Assembly: GCA_020746875.1 (NCBI GenBank)
Contig: JAGTJL010000007.1
Location: forward strand, 1,984,001 to 2,048,000
Length of the DNA stretch: 64,000 nt
Reading direction: 5' to 3'
Origin: Rhexocercosporidium sp. MPI-PUGE-AT-0058
Lineage: Eukaryota > Ascomycota > Leotiomycetes > Helotiales
Below the pieces are notes generated by a model that did no database searches, was not told where the DNA came from, and saw nothing but the letters and a program-made list of their open reading frames with translations. A program made the translations under genes and the position numbers. Shown piece by piece: positions 10,944 through 22,012 of this stretch. The stretch's first letter is position 1; each line of letters opens with the position of its first letter.

Positions 10944-12102
10944 TTAAACTCCCAACTCCACATTCCTCCCCCTCACTCCCATCCTCTCCCCCTCTGTCAA
11001 CTCAATCCCAAAATACACTCTTAGTGCTTCAACCCTCTCTTCTTCCGTCCTACAAACCTTCACCACACTCGTCCTCCCCCATCATTTCTCTTAACCTCCC
11101 CATCCACAAGCATAACCTTCCCCACAATCCCCTCCTCCCCCTCTCCATCTCTACCACCATTCACAAAACCCCTCAAAAACCTCACAATCAACACCCTCCT
11201 GGTCTGAAAATTTGTCTCCGCCGTACAAGTGCTCGTGTAAAAATTCATGACCTCAAAATCCGCTTCCGTGAACTCCGTCTCCGGAAATGCATAGAAAGAA
11301 TTCCACTCCTTGTCTTGAGCATTGCGATATTGGTATATCCAGAGAAGTTTGCTCTGGTCGACTTGTTGCGGGATGGTCGAGTGTATGAGGCGGATTTCTT
11401 GGGTGCCGAGGTTATTTGTGATGTGGCCTGAGATGAGTGGGAGGGGTTTGGTGGCGCCGTCACCACCGAAGCCAACCTATTTAGGTGAAGACAGTTAGTT
11501 GGAGGGCGGGAAGGGATGGTTTCAGAATCAGGGGGGTGAGTGGAAGGGGTGATAGATATGTGAGATCGCAAATGTCAACCGAAACTTACATCCAGCATGT
11601 ATTTTTCCCCCGTCGACAAAGTGACGATATTGACGATATGGACCCTAAAATCAAATAGGTTTGTTTGCTTGCTTCTAAAACCCTAGAAGCGAGAACAGGT
11701 AAAGCAGGGGACTGAACCGGAATGGACTTACCATCCAATATAATCACCCCCTGGCACACCCCCCACCCTCGGTCTAATCCTCACACCAGCCGTATAGACC
11801 GTCCATCCCAGTCCCCTTAAAATATGATTGAAGAAAATGCTATTTTCCATACAATACCCGCCCCTACCTCGCTTATCCGTCACGATCTTCTTGAATAGCA
11901 CTTGTGGGTCTAGAGACACTGTATGCGTGCTTGAGTAGTGTATTTGTAGGTTTTCGTACGGCGCGGTGGAGATCTGGTGGATGTGAAGGGCTGTTAGGTA
12001 GCATATGTCGTGAGGTGGAGAAGAGGAGCGATGGAAGTGAAAGGGGAGGGATATGTGGGTTTCGTAGGCGTCGAGTTGTTGGGTGGTGTAGGCTGATGCC
12101 AT
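10944..12102 (-). pseudogene. Arylamine N-acetyltransferase with a single frameshift in a C5 run
   Basis: Three exons join in phase: 12102-11732, 11644-11590 and 11476 onward. They encode an arylamine N-acetyltransferase, which moves acetyl or malonyl groups from CoA to aromatic amines; in Fusarium, NAT enzymes detoxify plant benzoxazolinones. The catalytic triad is complete: Cys84 in RGGYCMENS, His126 in GWVHIVN, Asp142 in LDVGFGG. As written, exon 3 stops at 11,060 after an Arg/Gly-rich tail. Directly beyond, in the next frame, lies an unmistakable NAT C-terminus (EEERVEALRVYFGIEL) ending at TAA 10946-10944. One base is missing, most simply in the C run 11,076-11,080 (G run on the coding strand). 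The cause could be a sequencing error or a real, recent lesion that removes about 45 residues. The start at 12102 matches the usual NAT length; an ATG at 12159 would add 19 residues. Confidence 0.82.
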
Positions 12103-13440
12103 GTTGGCTTTGTTGTTTGGTTGAGGATTTCGTTTAAAAACTTGAAGATTTTGATTCATTTCATGAGTTCACGACACCAGAAGAGTTCAATTCCCAAGTT
12201 TGTATTGCGACTCACGAGAATCCCGGTATGCACTTGCATACATGAGTTACGCGAACCCTTATTACGAAGTTGAGACTGATGAAAGTGGATTGGCTTCAGT
12301 CTTGACAACATAGGATCTTGGCATTTTCTCTCCAAGCGAACGCTTACATAATTTGATATTTTTTTCTCTCTCTCTCTAGAACTTCATCCTCAGCTCACAT
12401 CACCAGCGAAGCCCTCGGTGCATCTGCGATATGTCTTCTTTGAAAGCCGCAAATAACTGCACCCCACAAACACGAGAATTATCTTCATCTCATAGCATTC
12501 AGTAATTTTTTCATAAATGCAGCCGCACTGCACCCCTTGCGCTGCATGTAGTCATCCCAAACAACCCCGATGTTCGCCCAGCCTCGGGAAGTACTACACA
12601 TTTCACGTGACGTGTCCAGATTTCGGCCAATGAGATTTGCTCGGCGTTAGAAGTCGACGTCGATGCCGAGGGAAGAAGCGGTTGCCACGGAGGAAGAATG
12701 GGAAAGTTCTGCCCATCTTTCAGATTATGCTCCTGGTCAAGTGTGGTAGTTCATTGTTGCTTGTTCAAGGGCATCGCGGAATAGCCGAGGGATTATTGCT
12801 TTCGTACGTAAGGTACGGCTTCAACATTCCGATCATCACAGTACTTTAGTTTCATCCATTCACTTCAAGTCGTCTCTCATGACTGATGTTGTATTTCGGA
12901 CCATATGCTTCAAAGTTCCGGGGATCAAGCTGAGAACCCAAAACGGATTCATCACATGTTCCACTCTCCACTTACCCCGCTAGTCTTTTGTTGCATGTCG
13001 CAGATCTTGCTCTTCGCTGAACGCGCAAGCATTTTGTTCTGTTGCATGTCGCAAGATATCCTGGTCCAATCGAGTGGGATAAGATGAGACTTTTGTTGCA
13101 CGACGCATATTTGGCGCTTTTGTGTTGATGTTGTGATTTTGTGATCATATGAAAAAGAGGTCAGGGGTTGTGGAGAGTTTCGCATGGAAGAGAGCTAGCT
13201 GACAATGAGGACGGTCGTGCTTTCATCCGTGTCCGTGGGTTCTGAGCATGCGGAAAGCTTATCTATATTATATTGCGCGATTTGTGGATCCCCTTTTTAA
13301 AAATCCTGGTCACGTGAAAGCCTCTCATTGGCCGCACCCGCCCGCACAAGCCACCCGCAGGAACACCAAAATCCTCGGTTTACTGGCCGGGGGTATCCGA
13401 GGGTAGCCGCACGTGCTATTGACATGCTTTCGACGTAATT
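12103..13440. other. Intergenic with spaced short repeats
   Basis: No gene is supported. CACGTG occurs at 12,604 and near 13,313. Three copies of a TTGTTGCATGTCGCA-like word are described separately. Confidence 0.5.
12986..13107. repeat. Three spaced copies of a GTTGCATGTCGCA-like word
   Basis: Near-identical words begin at about 12,990, 13,041 and 13,095 (GTTGCATGTCGCA twice, GTTGCACGACGCA once), so the spacing is about 51-54 bp. On the minus strand they read as a repeated ICDMQQK-like peptide inside a short open frame (12952-13185), but there is no other sign of coding. Confidence 0.5.
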
Positions 13441-13465
13441 ACTTAATTATTATAATAAATAAACG

Positions 13466-13670
13466 CTAAGTAAATAAGTAAATAAGTCAATAAGTAAATA
13501 AGTAAATAAGTAAATAAGTAAATAAGTAAATAAGTAAATAAGTAAATAAGTAAATAAGTAAATAAGTAAATAAGTAAATAAGTAAATAAGTAAATAAGTA
13601 AATAAGTAAATAAGTAAATAAGTAAATAAGTAAATAAGTAAATAAGTAAATAAATAAATAAGTAAATAAA
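13466..13670. repeat. Tandem array of an 8-bp unit (AAGTAAAT)
   Basis: About 25 nearly perfect head-to-tail copies of AAGTAAAT are present, with one AAGTCAAT variant near the start and AAATAAAT variants near the end. Confidence 0.95.
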
Positions 13671-13679
13671 TAGCTAAAT

Positions 13680-14130
13680 TATTAAATATATTATATAAAT
13701 AAACGTTATATAAACTTATATTATATAAAGCCACGGTATATAAAGCCACGGTATATAAAGCCACGCTATTAAAACCTCGCTATATAAATATACGTTATAT
13801 AAAGCTATAATATATAAAAATACGCTATATAAATATATATTAAATGCGTTATATAAATGCACGCTATATAAAGCCACGCTATTAAAACCTCGCTATATAA
13901 ATATATAAATATATATAATATAAAGCTACAATATATAAAAACACGTTATATAAATATTTATTAAATAATTAAATTACTAAATACGTTATATAAATGCACG
14001 TTATATAACCACGCTATATAAGTATATATTAAATATATTATATAAACGCACCCTATATAAATACACGCTTTATAAAAACGTGCTATAAATACACGCTATA
14101 TAAAAATACGCTATATAAAAAGATATTAAT
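13680..14130. repeat. Degenerate repeats of CACGCTATATAAA-type words
   Basis: The words CGCTATATAAA, CGTTATATAAA and GCCACGCTATTAAAACC recur irregularly across about 450 bp, separated by A/T-rich spacers. Copies differ mostly by C/T and A/G changes, as expected for a decayed minisatellite under RIP-like mutation. Confidence 0.6.
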
Positions 14131-15259
14131 TAATTAAATATTAAGTCTTTATATTTTAATTATAATAGTAATTATAATTAATTAATATTTATTAATAATA
14201 TTATTAATAGTTTTACTTTAAATATATTATAAAAGAGAAAACATTAAATATATAATAAGAAAGTAATAAAGTAAGTGTTAAAAGATAAATGTAAGAAATA
14301 CTTATTTAACGAATATTAAAGATAATATATATTTAAAGAATATAATTTATTAAGGAAAAAAAGGAATATAATTTAAATTAAAAGGAAAAGTTATAATAAA
14401 AATCGTTTTTATTTTTAAAAGATATTACTATTATAAACGCTCTTAAGCGACCACCGAGTCTTAAGAGGAAATGTTTTAAAAGTTACCGTAATCCTAAGAA
14501 TTAAGTAGTTCTTAAAGCGCGACTCCTAAGAGTTCATAAAGTCCTAAGACTTATTTATATTTAAAATATTTATTAATAATATAATCTTAAAAATAATGTT
14601 ATAACTATAGATTTCCACGATTATATATTACGTAATAAATCTCAAAATCTTAAGAAATCTTTTAAATCTTAAGATTTAAGGAAATTTAAAAAAAAAGTTT
14701 TATATAAAATTAACACGTCTATTATTAAATAAAAGCTTTGTACTTAATTAAAAATAGTATTTCAATTATATTAGTTATTATTTATATTATCGTACGTAAT
14801 ACACTTACTTTTCGATTATTAAGATTAATATAATCTATTATATTTACATTAAATAAATACACGGACCGTAATAATTACCTTAAAAGTTATTTTAAATATA
14901 ATAAAAAGTAGCTTAATTACGTAAAAAATAAACTTTTAACGTTAACCCCGTTATAATACTTTTAAAATATAAATAAGAACTTTAATATATATAATATTAA
15001 ATTAAACGGCTTTAAATAAAAAGATTCTTAATACGTTTTTGTAATTATAAGTAATTATAAAATAATAAATTTAAAAAATATTAATAAGTTTTTCACTTTA
15101 TAAATAGCTTTTAAAATCGCTTAACGTATTAATAATCTTTAATAATAAATAAATTCTATAAAATTTTATATAAATATTAATTTAATAATAACGTTAGCGA
15201 ATTAAAAAGAGTTCTTTTAAATTAATATAAATAAGTTAATATATACTTTATTAAAAAGT

Positions 15260-15463
15260 ATAATAAAAGTAATAAAAGTAATAAAAGTAATAAAAGTAAT
15301 AAAAGTAATAAAAGTAATAAAAGTAATAAAAGTAATAAAAGTAATAAAAGTAATAAAAGTAATAAAAGTAATAAAAGTAATAAAAGTAATAAAAGTAATA
15401 AAAGTAATAAAAGTAATAAAAGTAATAAAAGTAATAAAAGTAATAAAAGTAATAAAAGTAAAT
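15260..15463. repeat. Tandem array of a 9-bp unit (AAAAGTAAT)
   Basis: About 22 essentially perfect copies of AAAAGTAAT are present. Unit length differs from the 8-bp array 1.6 kb away, although both are built on an AAGTAA core. Confidence 0.95.
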
Positions 15464-15900
15464 AATTAATATGGGCAATTATAACGACGCAAGAGCTTTA
15501 AAAGTGAAGATAAACTTAATACTTAAAATATAAAAACTATAGAGCTATTATATAAGAGGGAGCTATATATATAAGGAGTCGCAGGGGAGTCGGACCTGTT
15601 CCGGACCCCTGACTTAGCCGAAGCTATTCTGTCGTTATAATAATATATTAAAGTATAAAAACTAAAAAGTTTATTATAAGGATTTTAGCGAAGCGGCAGA
15701 GGCCGGATTAAAAATGAAAATTAATAATATAAGTAAATATTAATAAAAATATCTTATAGAATATAATAAATAAAACCAAAAGTTATTTATAGCTAGAATT
15801 CTTTATTTTTAATAAAAAGCTTTTAATTAAAGACCGTGGCGAAGCGAGGTCCCGTGACCCCGGAGCTTGCGGAGGGCCGTCGCGGACAAGACCTTGTTGA

Positions 15901-17467
15901 AGTATATTGCCCCTTGCTGATGATGATCTAGCTAGGATTGAGTTTGAGTTTGAGTTCGTCCCAGATTGTAGAGGGTGGAATATTTGATCATGTTTGAAGC
16001 TTCTTGAACTTTCGGAGTCCGGATGTAGTCGAACCCACTGGCCGATGAATTCGCAGGCTCTATCTTCCTGCCATCGCTCGTATCACACTTTATGAAATAT
16101 TATTAATACCTTGAAGCTGCATCTTAGCCACTGATTAGGTTAACGTTCTCCCAAGAGAGAAGTATCTCACATGGAAGAAACCGTCCGATTAAATGTCCCA
16201 TCCCTCACCGTTCAACAACGGGAAAATAACATGCATATGTATACAATTATCAATATACCTCGAAGCAGACGTCATATCGTACGAGTCCAGACACGAACAC
16301 ACCGTCCAAAGTCTAGAACTCATCCATTTCTCAAATCAAGCCAATGTGGGGATCAACAGTTCGTGCGAATTAGGCTCTCTTGAAGCCAAGTTGTGCTAAT
16401 CAACCACGTAAGCACGCGTACTCCTCGTGGCTTGACATCCTTAACGGGTGCTTGGTATGCTTGTGTCAAGAGTTCGCAGTCAGCAGAATATATCCAATTG
16501 GCATGCGCATCCACGAGCAGCAACCCTAATTAATATGATGCATGGCAGCAAGCCACAAAGCCACACGAGTCCACACACATTCCACACACATTCCACACAG
16601 GAACGGCAGACAAACGGGCTCATCCCACATAATCCAACAACATTCATTCATTCTGACCTTTGGCGTCTCACTTCACGTCTCGTGCTCCCAGTTGAATTCC
16701 TTTCCGCGATTAGTCGTTCATTACAGAATTTTCAATTACTTTACTGTTATCAGTTGATGATGCCGTCTGTCCCTCACCCGACCCAACAATAGGCCAAACG
16801 GAACAGCCTTTCGACCAGACCCAGACACTCGGAATCGTGTCCGGCATCGCAAGTCTCTCGGCAGGCTCGGCATGGTCTCTGCTCCTTGTGGGCCAAGAAA
16901 AGTCCCTGATTCCATCATCCCGCCCTCACCCACTCTGCTACGGCGGCATTTCTCCCACACCCACCAATCCACATCCTCGTATACTCAAATCAGATACTTC
17001 CTCATCAGGCAACGCTCGCACCCTTTGATGCTGTAATTGGCTTATGGTGCATCTATACCAGGATCGGACCAGGATCGCAAGTCTTTGATGACAAGTCGGA
17101 AGCGCGGGAGATATCCTTCTAAGAAAGCTTGGCTGCCGTTCTTGCAGGAAGCGAGACTGCGGAAACAGACCCTTGTGACCTCATGGCGCCCAGTCAGGGA
17201 CGGACGGAAAATGTTTCCAAGGGCACCGGGACTGGGCGTGCCATTGTCATGCTCGGCGTAGCACGCGTGCATGTGGATGAGTGTATCCTCGGAGGAGAGT
17301 ACATATGTACCATAGGATCCCGCCGACTTTTTATTTTGGTTTTGAGATCTGCATCACAATCATTCGTTCAAAGAATATTTGCAACCAGGTCTTCCTGCGT
17401 CAGATATCCTCATATACTCTCCGCTTCAGAAGACATTTATACAACAACCAGACCCAAACAAACCACA
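15901..17467. other. Intergenic, no supported gene
   Basis: Composition is normal again. Overlapping frames at 16171-16399, 16448-16792 and 17037-17272 have no domain signals. The last 100 bp are probably the promoter and leader of the next gene. Confidence 0.5.
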
Positions 17468-18010
17468 ATGCCTTCCTCGAAGCCAACCTACCTGGTCATC
17501 GACACCTCCACCCCAACTAACCCACCATCCGAAACAGAAATCTACTCCGTCGCCAAAGTAGCCTACTCAAAACTCGTCACCGAAGCCTCTCTCAAAGACC
17601 AAAACCTCCGCCGTTTAGTAGGCCACGCAAACCTATATGACAAGCTCCTCGACGAATACAACAACTCATTCTCTGACTCCGAATCAGACATCGACAATAA
17701 CGATGCCGACCCATTCTCGGACTCTGAGATCGATTCGGACATCGATTCTGAAATTGAGGAATTTGCCACTCAGGCTTACGCCGCGCGTAATTCCAGCAAG
17801 GATGTCTCCATTCATTCGGATTCCACGTATATCTACCAGGATCAGCAGCAAGCGGGTGTGAGATTTGAGGATGTCTTGATTGATGAGAAGGAAGATGCAC
17901 TTGCTCTTCTTTGTAAGGCGCCTTCGCATTCGGAGGGCTTGGAGTTGCATCATGTTCTAGGAGGGTATGCTGAGGTGGAAGTTAAGGAGCTGGAGGTCTT
18001 TGATGAGTGA
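17468..18010 (+). CDS. Small acidic protein of unknown function, 180 residues
   Basis: An uninterrupted frame starts at the ATG at 17468 in a good fungal context (ACCACAATGCC) and encodes 180 residues. The frame is open for another 339 bp upstream, but that part reads like untranslated DNA. The N-terminal 60 residues are mildly mixed and possibly folded (YLVIDTSTP, YSVAKVAYSKLVTEASLKDQNLRRL). Residues 70-100 form a Ser/Asp acidic tract (SDSESDIDNNDADPFSDSEID) with serines in CK2-like acidic settings. The C-terminus is acidic again. No signal peptide, membrane segment or known domain is visible. The codon pattern and absence of stops support a real gene; the function is unknown. Confidence 0.6.
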   Translation: MPSSKPTYLVIDTSTPTNPPSETEIYSVAKVAYSKLVTEASLKDQNLRRLVGHANLYDKLLDEYNNSFSDSESDIDNNDADPFSDSEIDSDIDSEIEEFATQAYAARNSSKDVSIHSDSTYIYQDQQQAGVRFEDVLIDEKEDALALLCKAPSHSEGLELHHVLGGYAEVEVKELEVFDE

Positions 18011-19021
18011 GAGGATAAAGGGAACTCTGCTGAGGAAGTAGGGTGGGAATACAACACCAACAACAACAACAATCACGAAGGGTGTGCAGAATTGTACAGT
18101 CGATCATGTGCAGGCACTTCTTTATTGAGAGTGACAGAAATGCCGCCAGCGATGGACTGGGCCGATCGATGAACCTCGCGCCGCGAGATGGTGGGGAAGT
18201 CTAGGATGGCTGCTGACAAGCTTCTGGCTTGGACAGAGCGACGAGAGAAGGACGATGAGAATGAAAGAGCTCGAAAGTGGAAGAAGTTGACTTTCAAGAT
18301 ATCCATGAATGTACTTTAGCAAATGACACAACTATGCAAGTCTAAAAGACTGTTCCAATCCAAAGTCCAATGATCCTCGCTTATGCATATTGTTGTTTTC
18401 TCCCAACCTGCAGCAAACAATCTATCAATTTGACGCGTTAAGCTCGGTTAGATACAAGACTTCCATCACTTCCTCATCCTTTTCGGTAAGTCCGGCCTCA
18501 AGAGTTATCATCTCTCTATCTACCGTCGCAAAAAATCATCGCACACGTGAATCCATCATCCCATCCCAAACTCTCCTCCCTCCTTCCACCCTCTTCCTCC
18601 CCTTTCACACGACTTTCGCCCTCCAAACCCACATTTTCCATTGAAGAACCTTGCTATATCCCTCATTTTTCCTACCATCCCCCCTTATCACCGTTCCCAA
18701 CTCAACATCTCTTGCGACCTTCTCCTCCCCGCACAACAATAAAAGCAACGAGAACCCCCCTTCCTCAAAACCTTGAGATGCTCAACGGTACCCATTCGCA
18801 CCAATACCAAAGCCATCAGCGCCCCTATCACCCACACTCCACCCAAAAGAAAAGAACCCCAGCCGCCTCACACTCAAACCCCATCACCAGCCCCTCTGCC
18901 CTTCCCTTTCCCTCAAAAATAATCGGCATGATCCTCCATACCCACCGCACCACCGCCACCAAATTCATCCCCCGGAAACACTCAAGGCAAAAGCACAAGG
19001 AACCAACCTAAACAAATCATT
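18011..19021. other. Intergenic, CT-rich, possible gene remnants on the minus strand
   Basis: No intact gene. Around 18,790-18,960 the minus strand has a hydrophobic coding-like stretch (MNLVAVVRWVWRIMPIIFEG) that could be a continuation of the remnant at 19,022-19,294 in another frame. Confidence 0.35.
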
Positions 19022-19294
19022 CTACGCCCTCTCCTCCTTCGCCATATCGAAATACCACAAGCGATCCGCGTCTGCGATGCCAGCTTTCTGCGCTGAGTAC
19101 CTGTAGTGCGTGTTTGTGCTGTGGAGCTCAGGAGGAGTTGGAGCAGCGCATGAGATAGTTGGGGATTTCGTATGGGGAGGGCTGCTGAGGAGTGTTCAGT
19201 GCGTTGTGGAGAGGAGGGCGAGGTCCCAGGGGAAGGAATCGAGGATGATGAAGACGTAGCGGGCGGGGGAGGGAGAGCGGGATGGCGACGACAT
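19022..19294 (-). pseudogene. Possible gene remnant with two in-frame stops
   Basis: From an ATG at 19294-19292 the minus-strand frame reads protein-like (SPSRSPSPARYVFIILDSFP, later YRYSAQKAGIADADRLWYF and DMAKEE). It is broken by TGA at 19198-19196 and ends at TAG 19024-19022, with further protein-like sequence in other frames beyond. I do not recognise the family. An intron could hide the first stop, but no convincing donor and acceptor pair was found. The call rests on composition only. Confidence 0.3.
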
Positions 19295-20171
19295 TGTGGC
19301 TATTATGACGAAGAATTGATAGAGATGTGCCGTTAGGAGCCATTAGGTAGAAGCCTTGTAGTGTATAAAGTATTACAAGCGGGTGGATTTGTGTGCCGTG
19401 TTTCAGGATCACCAGTGAGACAACATGAGTAAGGTACGTGGGTGTCGTACCTTACACATATTGCGATCTAGCGAAACTAGCAGCCTTTACATAGTCGATA
19501 GGGTCGATCGTATTATACGTGAAGACCAAATATTGGATCAATAAAACGAGTCTTCCCAAACTCGACCACATCTCGGAGTTCCTCGTTTAGCTTGATTACT
19601 TCACCAGACCATCCACTGCATCAAGCCAAGTCATTTTCTTCGTGCCGTCATCGAGATCGACAACATTCTTATCATGGAAGGAAGGGATCATACTGCTACT
19701 ACGTTATTGTGGTTCAGTTGAAATAATGATTAAAGAGCTAAAGTTAGAAATCAGAATGGGTCAAGTGAGAATATGCCTCCTTGACATCAATCAATCACTG
19801 GACGATGTCACCAGCACATCTTCCTCCGCTCTAAACAAAAACCACCTCAATAAAATTTCCCACCTTCAAGTACTTCTCATCCTACTGTAAGTGTTTCTGG
19901 AAAACGAATTCTGGTGAGAGCAGTTTGGGTCGCATAAAGAGCACCTAGTTGCCGAGAGCAGTTGAAGGCTCTGAAGAGGAATTGCTGAATGATGGTGAAT
20001 GATGGTGAGATGTAGTGGATCAATTGATAGCTGCTGCAAAATATTTAGCACATGTGATGAGCTTGGAAATGTGACATTCAGACGAGGTTTAAATGATATG
20101 TTGTCTATCCTTGGACTACCAATATCCCCAGCTAATTCTGTGACCTTGAAATGCAACAGTAACATTAATAA
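19295..20171. other. Intergenic with one short hairpin
   Basis: A perfect 9-bp inverted repeat (TAAGGTACG at 19430-19438, CGTACCTTA at 19446-19454) encloses 7 bases. No gene is supported; the 99-codon minus-strand frame at 19866-20165 looks random. Confidence 0.45.
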
Positions 20172-20806
20172 TTAGAAATCAAGCCCCTCCAGTAGCCTTA
20201 AACATTTTCGGTCCTTAGCGAGTGGTCTTGACACCAAAATGCCTATCCCGAGTATAATGATCACATACGCCATGAGCAGAAATGCACACGTCGCCCTAAA
20301 CACCCAGTTCTCAGTCGGAATGTGGGAAGTCGCATCGTAAGCTTGCATATACGACGCCATCGTAAAGATCATCTTAAAGCCTAGAGTTCCGCAGATCAAG
20401 CCAATGATATAACAGCACGCGTATGTCCGGACGAAATCTAGCGTTGCCCGGGTCATAGGCTCGATTGGATACCATTCCCAACGCTGCTTGTGGAATCCTG
20501 CAACTGGTCAGTTCTCGATCGTCTAGAATTGTCTCTGGAGCAATTCATTGGAGGTTGCAAGTATTGCTCACCATGATGTATCAGGTATCCGGTGGCCAAC
20601 TACATCATCACCCCTGGCGGGATCCACCACATGTAGTCGGCGACGTACTTGAGTAGGTCTGGTCCTGGTTGTAGAGCTTCCCACATCGTGAGCGCAATAG
20701 CTCCTAGGATGAATGGCGATGCCTCGAGAGCTGGGAGAGTGTATTTCGATGTCACGAGACGGTTGTTTGACAGCGTCGTGATACCGGGACGGAAACATGG
20801 ATTCAT
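20172..20806 (-). pseudogene. Multi-pass membrane protein gene with one in-frame TAG
   Basis: Exon 1 runs from ATG 20806 to 20572, an intron 20571-20498 has GTGAGC and TTGCAG ends, and exon 2 (20497-20172) continues in phase to TAA, for 187 codons in total. About four hydrophobic segments are visible, including SPFILGAIALTMWEAL, YACCYIIGLICGTLGFKMIF and CAFLLMAYVIIILGIGILV. A single TAG at 20602-20600 interrupts the second segment, between GVMM and LATGYLIHHG. Everything else, including the splice phase, is consistent with a functional protein, so the lesion looks young. Alternatives are a mis-sequenced base or an intron that removes the stop, but the latter would delete a membrane segment. 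The N-terminus seems short for a fungal 7-TM protein, so the 5' part may also be lost. I do not recognise the family. Confidence 0.55.
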
Positions 20807-22012
20807 GCTTGGCACGGGTACCTGGTACCGAATTTATGACGGGATGCGTATTACCTATATCTTGGTAGACCTTTTGGCTCTTAAAGTTGCTTTCGTGAAG
20901 AATGCTGGATTGCTGATGCTGATGTTATGTCGCAGGTGGATGAAGATTTGTGAATGTCCTATGAAAAAAAAGTTTGCATGGCGCATCGGTGAGGAAGGCA
21001 GGTTTTCTAACGTGGTTTGTTTCCAGCTTTCCTGCCGCTTCGGAAGGTACCTTCCAGATTTTCCAATTGGGTTTGGAAAGAGCACTACTTGGCGGTGTTC
21101 GGTTACGACGACGACACAACACCACGAAATTGCATAGAAAAGAAGAAATGGAGGTCTACATCGCGACTCAGTGGGATTAGATTGTTTCGAACTGTTCGTG
21201 TTCAGGATCCCAAATATCTGCTCGGACTTGGTTGCTGGAAGACATCAATCCCAGTCCATGCTCCTTCCATTTGAAATCTCGCTTCCGTTTTCCTTCGTCT
21301 TGGACACTTCATAAGTTCAAGAACATCATCGACTTGTCGCAGAAGACTAAGTAAGAGACGAAGCCTTTAGTTAATACGATAGAACTATATAGCATCGAAT
21401 TATGATCTCGACTTCTGGATCTTGAAATGTTTGAAAGTGACGTGCTAGCGTTTATTGTGGTTTCAGCTCATGTCCATATACGGGAGCAAGACTGGGAGCG
21501 AAGGTAAACACGAGCGTGCATCTCGGTATGTCTTCAATCTCCGAAAGGGAGAATTGGCTGTGATGAAACTTGACTGGCCCTTGCGGAAGAAAATACCGAA
21601 CCAATTGAACGGTAAAGGTTCATCGGTACGGCAATGTCTCTACCTGTTCCTTGGGACTGAAGTTGTCGATGGCATGTAACCAAATGAATACCCGCTATTC
21701 TATCAATGGTTGATCAGTGCATAACAGCATCTTTCAAAGATACTACTCATAATAAACTTCAGAGAGGTCGCGGTGAAGTGTGAGCTAAGATCACGTGGGC
21801 ACTACGGAGGAGCTTCCGAAGATCCTGACCAGCCCCCTCGACTATTTTACCAAAAACGGAAATAGGTTCAAATTTTTCAATCCACTTCAAAATTACGATC
21901 CATCCCTATCTTGTCCTTATACGGACTGACCACAGACGCACAAAACGGACGCTTCTAACTAAACTTATTCACAATTTTCTATTACAACATTCATAACATA
22001 TATATCTTCAAT
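20807..22012. other. Intergenic; promoter of the SET gene at its end
   Basis: Short frames on both strands lack domain signals. CACGTG at 21,792-21,797 lies about 215 bp before the SET-protein start and may be a regulator-binding site. Confidence 0.45.

Larger units (their letters stand above)
13441..15900. repeat. AT-rich non-coding block (about 2.4 kb)
   Basis: Composition switches abruptly from about balanced to overwhelmingly A+T, and back again by about 15,850. TpA is very frequent and no open frame is credible. Small GC-richer islands remain at 14,440-14,540, 15,575-15,630 and 15,830-15,900. Such blocks in Pezizomycotina are usually transposons mutated by RIP (C-to-T change in repeats). 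The element type can no longer be recognised by eye. Confidence 0.75.

Noticed and set aside
13450..13764. 104-codon frame of repeating LFTYLLIY
   Set aside because: It is a translation of the 8-bp tandem array, not a protein.
15251..15478. 75-codon frame of repeating FYY
   Set aside because: It is a translation of the 9-bp tandem array.
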